From assembly GCA_947652115.1 (NCBI GenBank), contig OX393561.1:37015748-37079747 (forward strand): a stretch of DNA of 64,000 nt, read 5' to 3'. Position numbers and translations under genes: made by a program. The notes under the pieces were generated by a model, which did no database searches, was not told the DNA's origin, and worked only from the letters and a program-made list of their open reading frames with translations. Source of the DNA: Blastomussa wellsi. Taxonomy: Eukaryota > Cnidaria > Anthozoa > Scleractinia > Plerogyridae. Shown here piece after piece: positions 1 through 11,697 of this stretch. Numbering within the stretch: the first letter of the stretch is position 1; every line of letters starts with the position of its first letter.

Positions 1-390
1 AAAACGCTCCAAAATCGATTGACTTTTAAAAGAAGGTTCCTAGCTAGCTAGTAAAGTTGTCTTTGTAATTATACATATTGAGTTTTATATTTAACGTCTG
101 TCAGTGATTCGTTTTACTCGAAGTGTATAGACCCATTTCATAAACGGCTGCCAATTTACTTTAAACCCTTTAGTATTCAGGGATGGAAAAGAACACATTT
201 CTCTATGCCATAAACCTAAGACATGTCCGATGTGTCAAACTCCTGCCAAGCTATTTAGTTAATATTAGTTCATATTAGTTAAAACTTTCAATTTCTTCTC
301 ATTTTCAAGAAAAAATTCACTCAAAACTCTGTTTTTTGAGGTTTATCACACGGACAACTTACTAAGGAGCAGAAAAAACTTTATCCCATG
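1..390. other. intergenic, nothing recognised
   Basis: AT-rich sequence without a convincing exon, RNA gene or repeat that I can name. Confidence 0.5.
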
Positions 391-730
391 CTTCACGGCA
401 GGCGGGAGGGGAGGGAGGCAGGTGGGAGGCGCAGTGGCCTAATGGTTAGTGCGCTGGACTCTGGATCGGACGGTCCGGGTTCGAGTCCTGGCCGGGGCAC
501 TGCGTTGTGTTCTTGGGCAAGACACTTTACTCTCACAGTGCCTCTCTTCACCCAGGTGTACAAATGGGTACCGGCGAATTTACTGCTGGGGGGTAACCCT
601 GCGATGGACTAGCATCCCATCCAGGGGGGAGTAGAAATACTCTCTGTCGCTTCATGCTTCGGAAACCGGGGATAAGCTCCGGCCTGATGGGCCACTAGGC
701 CCGACAGCAGACTTACCTTCACGGCAGGCG
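391..730 (+). mobile_element. tRNA-derived SINE with target-site duplication
   Basis: The SINE body is about 405-716. It has a tRNA-like head with an A-box (TGGCCTAATGGTTAGTGCG) and a B-box (GGTTCGAGTCC), followed by a conserved body containing TGGGTACCGGCGAATTTACT and GATGGACTAGCATCCCATCC. A 14-bp direct repeat, CTTCACGGCAGGCG, flanks it at 391-404 and 717-730. Related copies lie at 24434, 28797, 39205 and 45640, with a reversed fragment at 4608. The body may be a deeply conserved eumetazoan SINE domain, but I cannot confirm the family name. Confidence 0.9.
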
Positions 731-2078
731 TTTGCAAGAAAAATACAGACACTAGTTTTTCCTTTCAATAAAAACTGGCGGGTCAGGGAAATTAAAGGAG
801 CTACGTCGTGGAAATAACTCATCTTGAAAAAACTGGCAAGTTTTTTCAAGTTTGTCGTTTGCAATCGGTCGAAACAATCCTTGTATAATTTCAGCATTTT
901 ATTATCCCGTTGGTGTTTTTCGTCATTAGAAAACTCTTACTTTTAAATTTCCTTCAATTTGAAAGTAAATGGGAAAATGACTTCAAATGCCGTGACACTG
1001 CTCCTTTAAAAGAAACTAAATTAATCTGGAAGTGCAGCTAATTAACCTGTCAAGAATTCATTTGTAATCTAACACCTCTCTTTTTACGTTGTTTAGCGTC
1101 CTAGTCAGAGGACACTGCCGTGAAAATGCCGTAACTGAAGTACTTAATGTAACTTTAATTTGCTGAACTCTCCCTTAGTTTGACGTGAAGAAATAGACCG
1201 GATTTTCAGTGAACAGCTGTCCTACCTCTTGATATAATCCTGAATAACCAACCTTTGGGCTTTATCAAAGGATATCAACTCCCCGGGGGTACTACCTAAT
1301 TTTGGATAGGTGTTTTCCGCGAGGGCTCTTAAACCCTGACCTTGTTCAAGGAGAAAGAAAACGGGATTTGATACCCTATTTAAGGCCCAAACCCGAATAT
1401 TCAACCCTATTCAAAGAAAACACGCATTAGTTCCTCTAATGTTAATGCTCTTAAACGGATTGTTCATTTTATACATTGTGTTTCTTTTTTCTTTTAGCTT
1501 GCTTTTTAAGCACTGCAATTTTAGATAAATCAATTTCGGTACCCTATCTATGGATCACACCGGGAACAATGCCAAATTAAGGACCGAGAACCCACACCAT
1601 ATCCCGCAGCTCATACTTGTGTAGCCCATATATGGGAGTAAAGCCCCCCCACCACCTAAAAAAATATCCGCGATCAAAACGGACTTCATGGACTTAGCTT
1701 TCTTGACGTGTCCTGTGAAACGTACGTTACCTAATTAGCGGGCTTAAGGTGATTCCCTGGTATATGTTTGCAACATGTCAGGAAAATTATTAAAACGTAA
1801 TAAAAAGAGGGGGTCACCGTGCTGCTTTCCACGTGACGGTGCTGACGAATATGGCTATTGACGCTTCCCACAACGTTTGACTTGGCTCTATTGTCTATTC
1901 ACCAATGTACCAAAACAATGTCTTTGAACACCTTTGTTTTTTCTTTACGCTCCAAAATAGACTTATTTTTGATATGCGCTGTTCGGCCCTTTATAGCTGA
2001 ATCCATGCAATTTAGTTCAATTTTCAGAAAACTGGCCATAGATTTTTGGTATTTTTTTTTCTTATTGAAAGAAAATGC
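731..2078. other. intergenic, nothing recognised
   Basis: No exon with plausible splice sites, no RNA gene and no clear repeat boundary. Short open frames here look random. Confidence 0.45.

Positions 2079-2140
<62 letters not shown>
2079..2140. repeat. (ATT)n microsatellite
   Basis: About 20 uninterrupted ATT units. Open frames crossing it give poly-Ile on both strands and are artefacts. Confidence 0.97.
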
Positions 2141-2141
<1 letters not shown>

Positions 2142-2418
2142 GAGTTTAACAGTCATCCTCGGTAACACGAACTCAACAACTGACACTACCACTATATACG
2201 TTATACAAATTTTGAAACATTAAGACTCATCTTGGCCAGAAAACTTGCCTACCGACAATTTCATTAGCTTTTACTCTTCGATCGACCCCATTTAATGATC
2301 TTTCTGCAGAAACTCCATTTTATGGCCACCATGCGCAGTGAAAAATACGCAGTGCAAAACCATTGAATCACCTTAATCAGCTAGCTATGCAGGCAGCTTA
2401 TTGGAGGTTGTTCTATTA

Positions 2419-2569
2419 AGGTTTAGAATATAGCCCTGTATGCTCGCCATGGAATTTTTTGCGGGCTTTATTTTTAATAGAACATGGGCAAAATCTATAG
2501 AAGCCCGTTACCCCGGATGTAGTTTATGTTGTGTTGCGAATGGATTCTTTAATGCTATATTCTAAACCA
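2419..2569. repeat. palindromic MITE-like element
   Basis: Terminal inverted repeats GGTTTAGAATATAG (2419-2433 region) and CTATATTCTAAACC (to 2569) enclose a second imperfect inverted repeat. Non-coding. Class unknown. Confidence 0.6.
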
Positions 2570-2570
2570 G

Positions 2571-2733
2571 CTAGAAGATGGGTTTCCCAATGTCCTATAA
2601 GAAAATAATGCCCTTTTGAGGTCCAGAAAAGCAGCTGAATACACTCACCTAACGGCTCGGGCATCCAGTGGCAGCTTTTCTAGACCTCAAGCGGGAATTA
2701 TTTTCTTATAGAACATGGACACCCATCTTCTAG
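2571..2733. repeat. palindromic MITE-like element
   Basis: An almost perfect palindrome. The left arm CTAGAAGATGGGT, then ATAAGAAAATAAT and GAGGTCCAGAAAAGC, is mirrored by GCTTTTCTAGACCTC, ATTATTTTCTTAT and ACCCATCTTCTAG. It directly abuts the preceding palindrome. Confidence 0.75.
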
Positions 2734-2957
2734 TAGATAAATGCACTTCTGATTGGGTGGTTTTTATAATGCTTAGCATATGAGCGGCAGTGTTTTATCT
2801 CATATAAATCTTATATAAAAATCTCGAGGAGAAGTGGAGTCAGTTTAAACCTGATGCAGCATTTACTGCTATTTTGTTGATCTACTCCAAAGGTATTTCC
2901 CAAATAATAGCGCTGTCCATTAATCTGAAAACTACACAACTTGTGCGTTTGATCGTG

Positions 2958-2963
2958 TTTATT
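2958..2963 (-). terminator. polyadenylation signal of CAP1
   Basis: AATAAA on the minus strand, about 40 bp past the CAP1 stop codon. Confidence 0.55.
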
Positions 2964-2999
2964 TTAATCCAGGCAAGATACGCAGCCTAACGTAGGCAA

Positions 3000-5900
3000 C
3001 TAGGTGCTATTTTTCACAAACAGACCATTATTTTTCTTGGCGATGTTTGTTTTCTTCTGCTTATTATGCTGACCGCGAAATTCAGCATGCCCAGTCTGGT
3101 AACTCGGCACATCCACGGCTGACATTGGAGAGTTGACGATCAGTGCTTGACCTTGTTCGTCAAAGAATTTTCTGCTTCCCTTCTTAGGAACTGTGGCACA
3201 GTAACTGCTAACATCAAAGTTACCCTTCGGCACATTTTGTGGAAAATCCCCCATCATGTTTCCCGCTGGTTTATATCTGCCGACGATATACGCGCACTTC
3301 ATTTGGTCTTTTTCTACTTCAGCTCGTCCTATACCAAGAACCGTGCTTTCTTTCCAAACCACTTGAGTAAAATGGCCTGTTTTACTGCTAAAACCACCAC
3401 TGTTGAAATTGTACCCCGGTTCACACACCTCATTGTACCTGAGAAAAACGGCATTTTTTTTTAAGGTTGTTGAAGGATACAAAAATGTTATATTTTTTAG
3501 CGGAGCTCTGGCAGCGCGAAGGGCATCAGAGAGGAACCCCATAACCAAAGAAATTGGAGAACCATGCCTTTCATTTTTTATGGTAAAAATGTTAAGCGGC
3601 ACGGCAACATGGCGGCAATACTCCTGATAAGGTTGACCTAGTTTTTACGTAAGTTTACATCTGATATTGGGCATCCATGTTATGGTCATTCGACAGCCTT
3701 TTAAAGGTATCTGCTGATCAGTATCACATGACCATATCGCGGGCACAGATTTTAGAACTAATAGAGTACTCGTATGTTTTTTTAAGTTAACCGCTGATCA
3801 GGTATTGGTTTTTCATTGGATCGCGGCCTAAGTTCGAATTTTTTTTCTTGGGTTCTGGCAGGATTTCGAAATTTTTAATGATCGTTCTCAGCGGAATTTA
3901 TGCAGTTGGCGTTAACGTTGACCTTTCATTGTCGAATTTTGTAATGTCCATGATTCTGTTGATGACACCAAAAAATTTCTCATGAGCACTAGCAGTTTTG
4001 CTCTTTATTGAATGTATTTTAGTAACTGAGTTCAGAAAATTAACAGAACAAGGCAATATATGACTGTAGGTCATGTGGCGTAGTATTCCGGAAAATGAAT
4101 AGATAAACAATAAACTGTATTGGTTACTCGTAACCCAGTAGTTAAAAAAATAATAAAATCTTCATTCATACAAAAAACTATTTAAAAATGAATTGGTTAT
4201 ATAATGCAATACAATTTAGTTCATTAAAAAATAATTAGTTTGAGTTTTTGCATTGTTTATATATATTTTTAATTTATTTATTTATTTACAATACCGAGAA
4301 TACGAATATGGCCTATTTACCGAGCTGAAAATTTACCATCGCCCTCATTTGCCACATTATGTATATGTTATGTTCCAGTTTTATCCTTGGTCAATATGGC
4401 ACCTGCTTTGTTGGTAATTATAAAAAGCTGAGATTCTTGCGGCTATCTTTGTTATGTTTCATTGGCTGGACGCGCGAACGGTAGAGTATGCCAGTGGTAT
4501 ATCCTGGTGTTGGGAAAAGTTGTGATTTGGGTGTCACTTCATTTGGTGACGCAACATCCGCAACCCCAAGAAACCTCTCGAAAACGAGACCAGTGCAGCA
4601 AGTTCTGCATTCGAGCCTAAGTGGCTCATCAGGCCGGCGCTTATCTCCGGTTTCCGTAGCATGAAGCGACGAGGAGTATTTCTGCAGTTTGGAAGTGCAA
4701 TATTCTAAATTACCAGTTATTGGGCACTCAAAATCTTGACATTATGGGATGCCTGTTCGTTTTATTCGATCACCGAATCTGTTTTGATATATAATTAAAG
4801 TACTATAGACTCTGGAAGAGAACCTACATGGCTGTGACCATTATCATAGCGCAGACAACACGCAGTTTGCCCCATAAGCTTAATTTACTGCTAAGTTACC
4901 TTATTACTTACATTATTTTAACAGCCGCCTATAGGTCGTTTGCATAAATGGCGCCTTTATTTGAATAACAATACTTGTACATCCAAAGCGTCACATTCAT
5001 GTGAAAATCCTTTGTCTAGAAACATAAGTACGAGGCTAAGGTTGTATAAAGTACGGTTACTCAAACTTAGGCGTTATTTGTGCGAAGGCTCTATATGCAA
5101 TCGAAAAATAGAACTAAAAGTACGTACAGGGAGGGATCTCATAACTGGCTTCCTCGAGAATTCCCGTGTAGCACATTATAGCGGGAAACAACAGCCAACA
5201 AATCTATCCTCGACTATATGGAACAAGACGTTCGTGGAACGTAAAGCCGTGCTCTTAAAATTTTAACTGAATTGTACCTTAATTCAGCACTTTCTTTCTT
5301 TCTTTCCTTCTTTCTTTTCTAACTATTTATTACAATTTATTTAATTTAATGTTATATTTTTAGTTTATTAAGCTTGTAAACGTTTCTTCGTGGCAAATAA
5401 ATAAAATACATAAATAATAAATAAAACCGAACCAAACTTTAATTTTATAATCTATATCTCACCAGTTTGTCACGGCTACTTCCATGGCTTGTGCCTTTTT
5501 AGTGGAGCATCCCATGGAAAGGTTTTCACCTTGATCCTCTCTTTCCTGATCTGAAGAGTGCTGGAGCGTCCCCATCTTGGCAAGTTTTTGAGCATATGCT
5601 TTAGCCTCATCACACATCTGTCTGTCAAGTGTCATGGCGGGAACTTGGTGCACTTTTCGGAATTCATTATGCTTCGCCAAACCAATTTCTTCTTCTTTGG
5701 TGAACTCTGAAAAGAATAAAAAGAAGAAAATAGGGGAGAAACGTCTAAGGGCAAACATTGATGTGCAAGCCAATACGTATAAATGATCTCTTGCATCTCA
5801 AGCCCACAGGAAATTACAACGATACAGACTGTCGATTCATCTAGCCCTGAACCAATGTTCTCGTCATCTGTTAGAGGAGGATTTTAAGTGAATGTACAAA

Positions 5901-8635
5901 TGAGACCAATTGATGCAATACTTCTACATGAATGACCAAAACAGGTATTTTGAAACATAGTAGCAACCTTTATTCGTCTCTCCCGAAGATATGGCTGCAG
6001 CAGCATTGCTTGAGAACTTTCTTGGGCCAGATATAATAAAGAAAAATAAATAAACGTACGCTAAGAGTCTACCAACGCCTAGTTCAGTTTCCGTCCGCTT
6101 TCTATACTTGGAAGTATTTTGCAAAAAAAGAAGAAAAAATGCAAAAAAGAAATGTTCAGGGGCGTTGTCCATCAGATACATCGCTATCTCATGGAAAAGT
6201 GTTGAAAACCCATATTACTGTACTTTACACACTGGATAATGAGTTATCGGGTGGGTAGCCATCGTCGCACAGGACCTACAGACGCATAGGCGTACGGGCC
6301 GGGGCTGCAGCCCCCCCCCCAAATTTTGGGCAAATCAGATTTGTTGCCGGCCGCACGAGAAAATTTGGGCAATGCAACTTGGGAGAATTGTTTGGACAAA
6401 TGGTTCACCGCCCCCCCCCCCCCCCCCTAGCAAAATATTGCCCGTACGTCTATGGACCTACGGCTCTGACCTCCCTGTCCGAAAACAGTGCACAGTGCCG
6501 GAATGTGTTGGCATTAAACTGGTATGCGAACGCCCACTGATGAATGGCGTAAAAAGACGTTCGCAATTCGCACGCTTATCAAAAGTTTTACAATTCAAAA
6601 ATAGTTTGCCAGATTAAACTTAAAAGCACGTTATAGATTGTCGTTGCCCGAATACTGTATGTTTTGCGCGTTTTTTGGTAGCGTTTATCTTTATTTTGTA
6701 CAACTGGACCCAGTCGGACTGGAACCAGGACCGACTGACAGATTTCAAAGCGAGAGCAGAGTTGAACGCGCTGTCTGTTACAACGGACGTACCTGACACA
6801 AAAACGCTAATTCACCATCCTAAATTCTATTGTCTTATGCGATATACACTTATACACCCCCGACAAAATAAGTTGCACTGATATCCAGAGCCTTTCGATT
6901 TGGTCAACAGGTTGAACTTTAAGAATATCTAAATCTCCAAGTTGATTTCAGCTGCTGCATGAAGTAAATCCCACGGCGCGATATAGTTTGCTCTCCTAGC
7001 GCGCTGTAGCTCCACTGTCACGATCCCTGTGACACATCATGAGTTATAGCTAAAGCTGTTGTCTAATGTATTATAACCTTTTTGAGGACAAAACTTTTAG
7101 TTTATATAATATTCAATTTTCATAGAATTGTGACTTACCTCCACCTCCCACTCCTGCTCCTGGACCTCCAGCTCCTGCTCCCGGAGCTCCTGCTCCGACT
7201 CCTGGACCTCCCGCTCCAGCTCCTGCTCCCGGAGTTCCAGGACCTCCTGCTCCTGCTCCCGGAGCTCCTGCTCCTACTCCTGGACCTCCAGCTGCTGCTC
7301 CCGGAGCTCCTACTCCAACTCCTTGGCCTCCTCCTGCTCCCGGAACTCCAGCTCCGATGCCTGGACCTGCTGCTCCTGCTCCGGCTCCTGGACCTACCGA
7401 TCCCGGACGGCCCACTTGACCTGCTGCTGGTCCTATCTCAACTTGTATGTTTAACGAGGCCTGGCCGTTTTTCTTAATCATCCCAGTACCCATAATACGT
7501 ATTTTAGAATCCTGCTTGAGGTCATTTTGAATTTGGCCTGAAATGATAGATAAATAAATAAACAAACAAATAATTGAAAATACAAATAAATAAATGAAGT
7601 ACGATGTAACAGCCTACATTATAATTTCTTAAACGTAAGGACAACGTTTTAACGCACTTGTGAATCGAGCGCCTTACATGTGCATACACGCATGATTTTA
7701 CATGACGTGCGTGCTCATTCTTCATATTCTGGGCGAATTCTTACTTTTTGAGTCCTCGTCTTTTTTTAACTACGGAACCCATTTCCGAGTTTTACGGAGT
7801 GAGTCGCGTGTCACTCATCCATTCAATCTTCGCTCCTCAGTTCACCTAGGTTAGTCATCGCCGCAATGTCAAAGTTATTCGATGTTGCATTGGACTCGTC
7901 TGAATATTAAACAGTTTAAATATATTCAGCTTATCTCAATTGCGAGTGTGTGGAAAATTTAGCTGGAGTTTCTGATCGAAGTTTGAATTTAAATCGGAAT
8001 CGCTAATATTTGATTACTGTTTATAAATAAAACTTCATAAACTGAATGGGGGCAGCATTTGTGAGAACCATTCAGGATTAGTGTTATTGAATAACAGTAT
8101 TGGCAAGGTATTGACTCTGCACCGATGCCCGGTACCGTTGACTAATGAATAAATGCGAACTTAGTTTAGTGGCCGCCTTTCAGCTAATTTTCAGCATTTG
8201 TTTGGTATCTAATCACTTTTCAAACTCCCGTGGACTTTTGTTTTACATGAAAACCTGATAAGCAATATGCCTCCGTAGAAATGCCCTAAATTTTTGTGTT
8301 TAATATTTACTGTACAGTGAATTCCCAACACTGACCAATGTGCCAGGGGAAATAAATAATTCTGATAGGTAATTTGTACTTTACTTCCGGGCAAAAGTGC
8401 TTTCTTGTCCAGCTGGCGTTTACCTGTGAAAGCAATCTAAAACTCACTGGTGCGAGGTAAAGCCAGCCTCCCACACAGGCGTTATTAGGGGTTCGCGATA
8501 CCCTAATAACGCCCGCGTGGGATAGGGTCTAGGTGAAAACAGAAGTAAATTAGAAATTATTGTGAACTGTGAAGTTGAATTGGATTTACCTGCTTGAGCT
8601 GCTACAACGGAGATAAGTAGGTAATAAAGCCACAT
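3000..8635 (-). CDS. CAP1: secreted CAP-domain protein with Gly/Ala/Pro-rich linker (4 exons, about 375 aa)
   Basis: Inferred exons: 8590-8635, 7139-7537, 5463-5706, 3000-3438, all with GT-AG borders and matching phases (1, 1, 2), ending in TAG. Exon 1 encodes the signal peptide MWLYYLLISVVAAQA. Exon 2 (residues 16-148) starts with a short beta-like segment and becomes a long Gly/Ala/Pro repeat of the type GAGAPGAGAGGPG. Exons 3-4 carry the CAP fold. The GAPR-1-like metal/tetrad positions are present: His in LQHSS, Glu in GENL, Glu in WYNEV and His in GHFTQVVW, the CAP1 signature. Cysteines occur at MC, GC, EVC, KC and SYC. CAP proteins are secreted or membrane-associated, and their exact roles vary (venom, immunity, extracellular matrix). 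The role here is unknown. The Gly-rich part suggests a structural or matrix protein, which is inference. The C-terminal tail is basic. I place the start at ATG 8635. A GTG lies 9 bp upstream in frame. Confidence 0.85.
4608..4690 (-). mobile_element. SINE 3'-end fragment in CAP1 intron 3
   Basis: The reverse complement of the 3' part of the 391-730 SINE: GGCCTAGTGGCCCATCAGGCC-like sequence followed by GGTTTCCGTAGCATGAAGCGAC. The head is missing. Confidence 0.75.
4930..5450 (+). mobile_element. degenerate LINE 3' fragment in CAP1 intron 3
   Basis: An open frame at 4940-5266 contains ISTRLRLYKVRLLKLRRYL, which resembles the ISTKLRLY..LLYG segment near the end of non-LTR reverse-transcriptase ORFs. 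It is followed by an AT-rich tail with ATAAA repeats at about 5390-5430. No intact RT motif is present. The assignment is tentative. Confidence 0.4.
6284..6460. repeat. MITE-like element with TIRs and poly-C tracts
   Basis: CATAGGCGTACGGGC at about 6284 is mirrored by GCCCGTACGTCTATG ending near 6455. GACCTAC occurs on both sides. Internal C-runs lie at about 6309-6320 and 6411-6427. It lies in CAP1 intron 2. Confidence 0.6.
8468..8530. repeat. short palindromic MITE
   Basis: CCCACACAGGCGTTATTAGGG and CCCTAATAACGCCCGCGTGGG form a hairpin with a loop of about 10 nt. A related but diverged hairpin lies at 31779-31838. Confidence 0.7.
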
Positions 8636-8644
8636 TGTTTTCAC

Positions 8645-9725
8645 GAGTTCTGTGTAGAAAACAAAGGCTGGAGATAATCATGGATGCTCATAGTTCTCTG
8701 GAACTGAATGTTTTACATACGCAATTTTCATGGTTAAGGATTGACTTTGTACGATATTTTCTTTTGGTTTAGTTTTCTTCATTCAGCAGAAGAAAGGAAA
8801 TACCACATTCTACCAAGGGAGAACTTAGCCATAACATAGACATAATAAAAATATACAAACATTAATTGATGCAAATAATGCAACAAACCACGACGATTTA
8901 TTAGTTCAGGCATGAACTTTCCTTCTCAAACTCATTAACAATTCATCGAGTTAAAACAAAGAAAATCATAACGTGAACCGTGGTTTGGATACCCGATCCT
9001 AATTAGCATGGATTTTGACGATTTTATTTCTCCGTTTACTCCTTAGTTTTTGTTTCGATTGAGAAGATATAGCAAACACTAGAGACAGTGTTTAATCGGA
9101 TATCCAAACACCTCGAAGTTCGTTTAAAATTCTCCTCTGCGCGTAGTATTTTCAACTCTCTTCTCGGTGTTTGGATACCCCGATGAAACGTGTTTGTTAT
9201 AGTACATGAAAGTGCAGACTAAGATTCAAAATTTGTCTGTACGATCTTAGTGGTTCTCTTTTCTGGTGTTTTCTGGAATTGCTGAGAATAATTTGCATGA
9301 TTTTCTTCCCTAAATGGTGTTTGCGCAAGGTGTTGAAAACGGATTGTTTTTGTGGTAGAATTATATTTCATAAATTGCAATAGTTTTTGGACCTTCTAGC
9401 GTATAATTGTATGAAAATCAACAATGGGTTACCTCTACGTTTGAAGGGTGGATTGGCAATATTTACTCCAACGAGTATCCGTAATGAACAGACCGAATAA
9501 TGTGCAAAAGGAATATTTGTAAGGTCTTTTGTTTAACAAAATAAAGCCTTTCCATGCCTCTTACCAAATAGTCCTTTGAATAATTCCACAAAAGCTGACT
9601 CGCGAAGTTCTAACACCCTAAGTGTCTTTCGGTGAATTAAACAGAATACCAATTTGCCTTCATCACGGCTGAAACCTTTCAAGCTTACAAATTGGTTATT
9701 GGTTGTAGTCTGATTTTAACCTGTT
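8645..9725. other. region upstream of CAP1, nothing recognised
   Basis: Presumed CAP1 promoter or 5'UTR region. TTTGGATA(T)CC occurs at about 8984, 9100 and 9170 and may be part of a diverged repeat. No TATA or initiator context is clear enough to call. Confidence 0.4.
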
Positions 9726-10194
9726 CTATTTCAACACTTGGAAAGGTAACATTGGACGGTGACAATTTTTGAAGTGGCGGCCTGCTGTTTTACCGGCCTG
9801 AAAAAAATAAACTAAAAAAGAAAGAATTATTTTTACCTCAAATACAAAGTTCATTTGCAGTGAATTCGGCAAAGGAATTGCTTTGGCTAAAATTTTCCTT
9901 GTTGAAATGAAAGCACCGAAAGCAGGTTGATTTAGCTGTTGGCAGGAAACATTCTCGCAACATGCGAGGTCTTGACCCCGTGGATTAGGGTCCTGGCAAA
10001 AAAAACAAATAGGATTGGATATTGTATTTGCCACAAGTTGATGCTCTTACTTCCTCAAATTTGACTGTCAGTAAAAATCGCAAAGGAAATACTACTGTAT
10101 CTCTGTAACTTTCACCTCTCATTTTTAAACCTTTAGTATTTCTGTTTTTCGGGATTCTTTTCGAAGTTAAAGTCGTGTTTTGTTGACTTTCCAT
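9726..10194 (-). CDS. unrecognised possible small gene or coding repeat (low confidence)
   Basis: A frame starting at ATG 10194 runs to 10051 (48 codons) and ends at a good donor (GAA|GTAAGA). A strong polypyrimidine acceptor (TTTTTTTTGCCAG|GAC) at 9992 follows after only 58 bp, in the same phase. The frame then stays open to TAG at 9726. It may include a 39-bp AT-rich stretch (9798-9836) that has intron-like borders but could also be read through. The spliced product would be about 123-136 aa, with a Cys-rich stretch (CCENVSC). I recognise no domain. The first part is repeated at 24893-25050 with the frame largely kept, so this may be a transposon fragment rather than a host gene. Confidence 0.22.
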
Positions 10195-10475
10195 CTTCAG
10201 GACATTTTCAGAATAAGAACGAATATTTGATGGCGGATTGTTTTTGGCATTTGTAATCGCACCCTGGGCTATCTCTTGTGTAGATTTCGGACAGACGGTA
10301 AGATACCAAGTAGTATGGAGTATGTTCGCGTGACGTCACGAAAAATAGAGCCGTCACAGCCGGACAGTTTTCACGTAAAAACTATCTACAATCAAGAGTT
10401 AACTACAAAGCTGTTGTTTAGCATGTTTGTCTCGTAACCCGTCTTGTTAATGGACTGGAACTGGAAACAAACAAT
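10085..10475. repeat. dispersed repeat, copy A
   Basis: Two blocks (10085-10200 and about 10365-10475) match 24893-25010 and 25300-25400 in the same order. Examples are TAACTTTCACCTCTCATTTTT and AATCAAGAGTTAA...GTCTCGTAACCCGTCT. The LTR retrotransposon inserted about 60 bp beyond this copy. Confidence 0.7.
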
Positions 10476-10534
10476 CTTAATAAACAATAATAATAATGAA
10501 CTTCATTCGAGTGTCAATTGTATCTAGCACTGAC

Positions 10535-11639
10535 TGTGACGATACGTTTTGCCTGCAAACGCTGTATTTTCTGACTGAACGGAGACTTGAACTAACAACA
10601 GGGGAATCTAACTCTGGAGAGCACTGCTTTGCCTGCGGGAACGGAATCTCGTCACGAATTCCTGGTACACGGAGATCTACTTCGATGGTCTTCGCTACGG
10701 ACGTCAAGGAAGAGACATAACTTGGTCCAACAGTAGTTTATTCTGCACTCGTTAACGTCGGCGATGTAATCGGCGATGTAATCGATGTAATCGATGTAAT
10801 AGATGTAATAGATGTAATCGACGATGTAATCGAAAAACTTTACAAATGCACTTGCTTATATTGCATCCTTTACACGTTAAGTGTTTACAATATGCTAATG
10901 CTACTTCTAACATACAATACGAGCGGAAAAGCTTTAATTACGATAGCGAATCCAAATCAACACTACGAAGTTTCCTAAATTAAAAATAGATTGCTAAGAT
11001 TAAAGATTGAAAAGCTGAAATTAAGATAGAGCAAACTTAGGAAATTAAAAATGAGATACTTAATTTGAAATTCTCAATTGGTGTTACTGGCAGCAAAGAA
11101 AACTTATCCTATGAATAGAACTTCATTACTGGAATATAGCTCAGCTGTCTAACTCCCAAGAAACTCATAAAACTTCATTAGTATAAAGTAGTTCAGCTGG
11201 ATAGCTTCCGAGGAACGGAAGATAGATTTTACTAATGGAAGGAAACTTAAGTAAACCACTAACGAACTATTTGTGTACCAAATGAAAGTTGGTGTTGCAC
11301 ACGTACAGGTGTACAAAGAATCGGCAAGGTACAAAGTAGAACAAAAGCTCAAGATTTCCAATTGTAAAGCGAAACGAATCTACTGTTGGTTTTCTATATT
11401 TTCTTGCTGGATACAATATTTAGTGAAAGCGAAAACATGCATTTTAGGTTCTAACAATGAAAAACTGTGAACTAACTCCGATCAACAAGTTCCTTATTTT
11501 CTAAATAAAATACATTTTTAAAACGCGAAAGTGAGCAATTCTTAATATTACGACAACAAGCTGAAAGTAACTTAAAATAACAATATTTCGGACGCGGTAA
11601 AGAACGGTTTGGGACTACTTCGCTTATTGCTCCGTAGCA
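10535..11639 (-). repeat. 3' LTR of the retrotransposon
   Basis: In element orientation this is the downstream LTR. It holds short GATGTAATC-type tandem units at about 10763-10832 and an AATAAA signal at 10737-10742 (minus strand), about 115 bp after the TATA-like site, fitting a long U3 with R and U5 in the last few hundred bases. It differs from the other LTR at 10862 (T versus A at 19595) and 11554 (C versus A at 20287). Confidence 0.97.
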
Positions 11640-11650
11640 TTCCTCCCACC
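11640..11650 (-). other. polypurine tract of the retrotransposon
   Basis: GGTGGGAGGAA on the minus strand directly abuts the 3' LTR. This is the expected plus-strand primer site. Confidence 0.85.
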
Positions 11651-11697
11651 TTAATTCGAGACCTCCGGGCGAGGTAAAGAACGGAATTAAAGTTCAG

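Noticed and set aside
421..500. tRNA gene
   Set aside because: A- and B-box-like sequences belong to a SINE with target-site duplication. The acceptor stem is not closed. The same holds for 20590 and 36400.
1858..2223. Open frames on both strands with poly-Ile stretches
   Set aside because: They are produced by the (ATT)n microsatellite.
7082..7477. Leu/Pro-rich plus-strand frame of 131 codons
   Set aside because: It is the antisense of the Gly/Ala/Pro repeat in CAP1 exon 2.
8633..8644. CAP1 start 9 bp further upstream at GTG
   Set aside because: An ATG in good context follows in the same frame and gives a better signal peptide.
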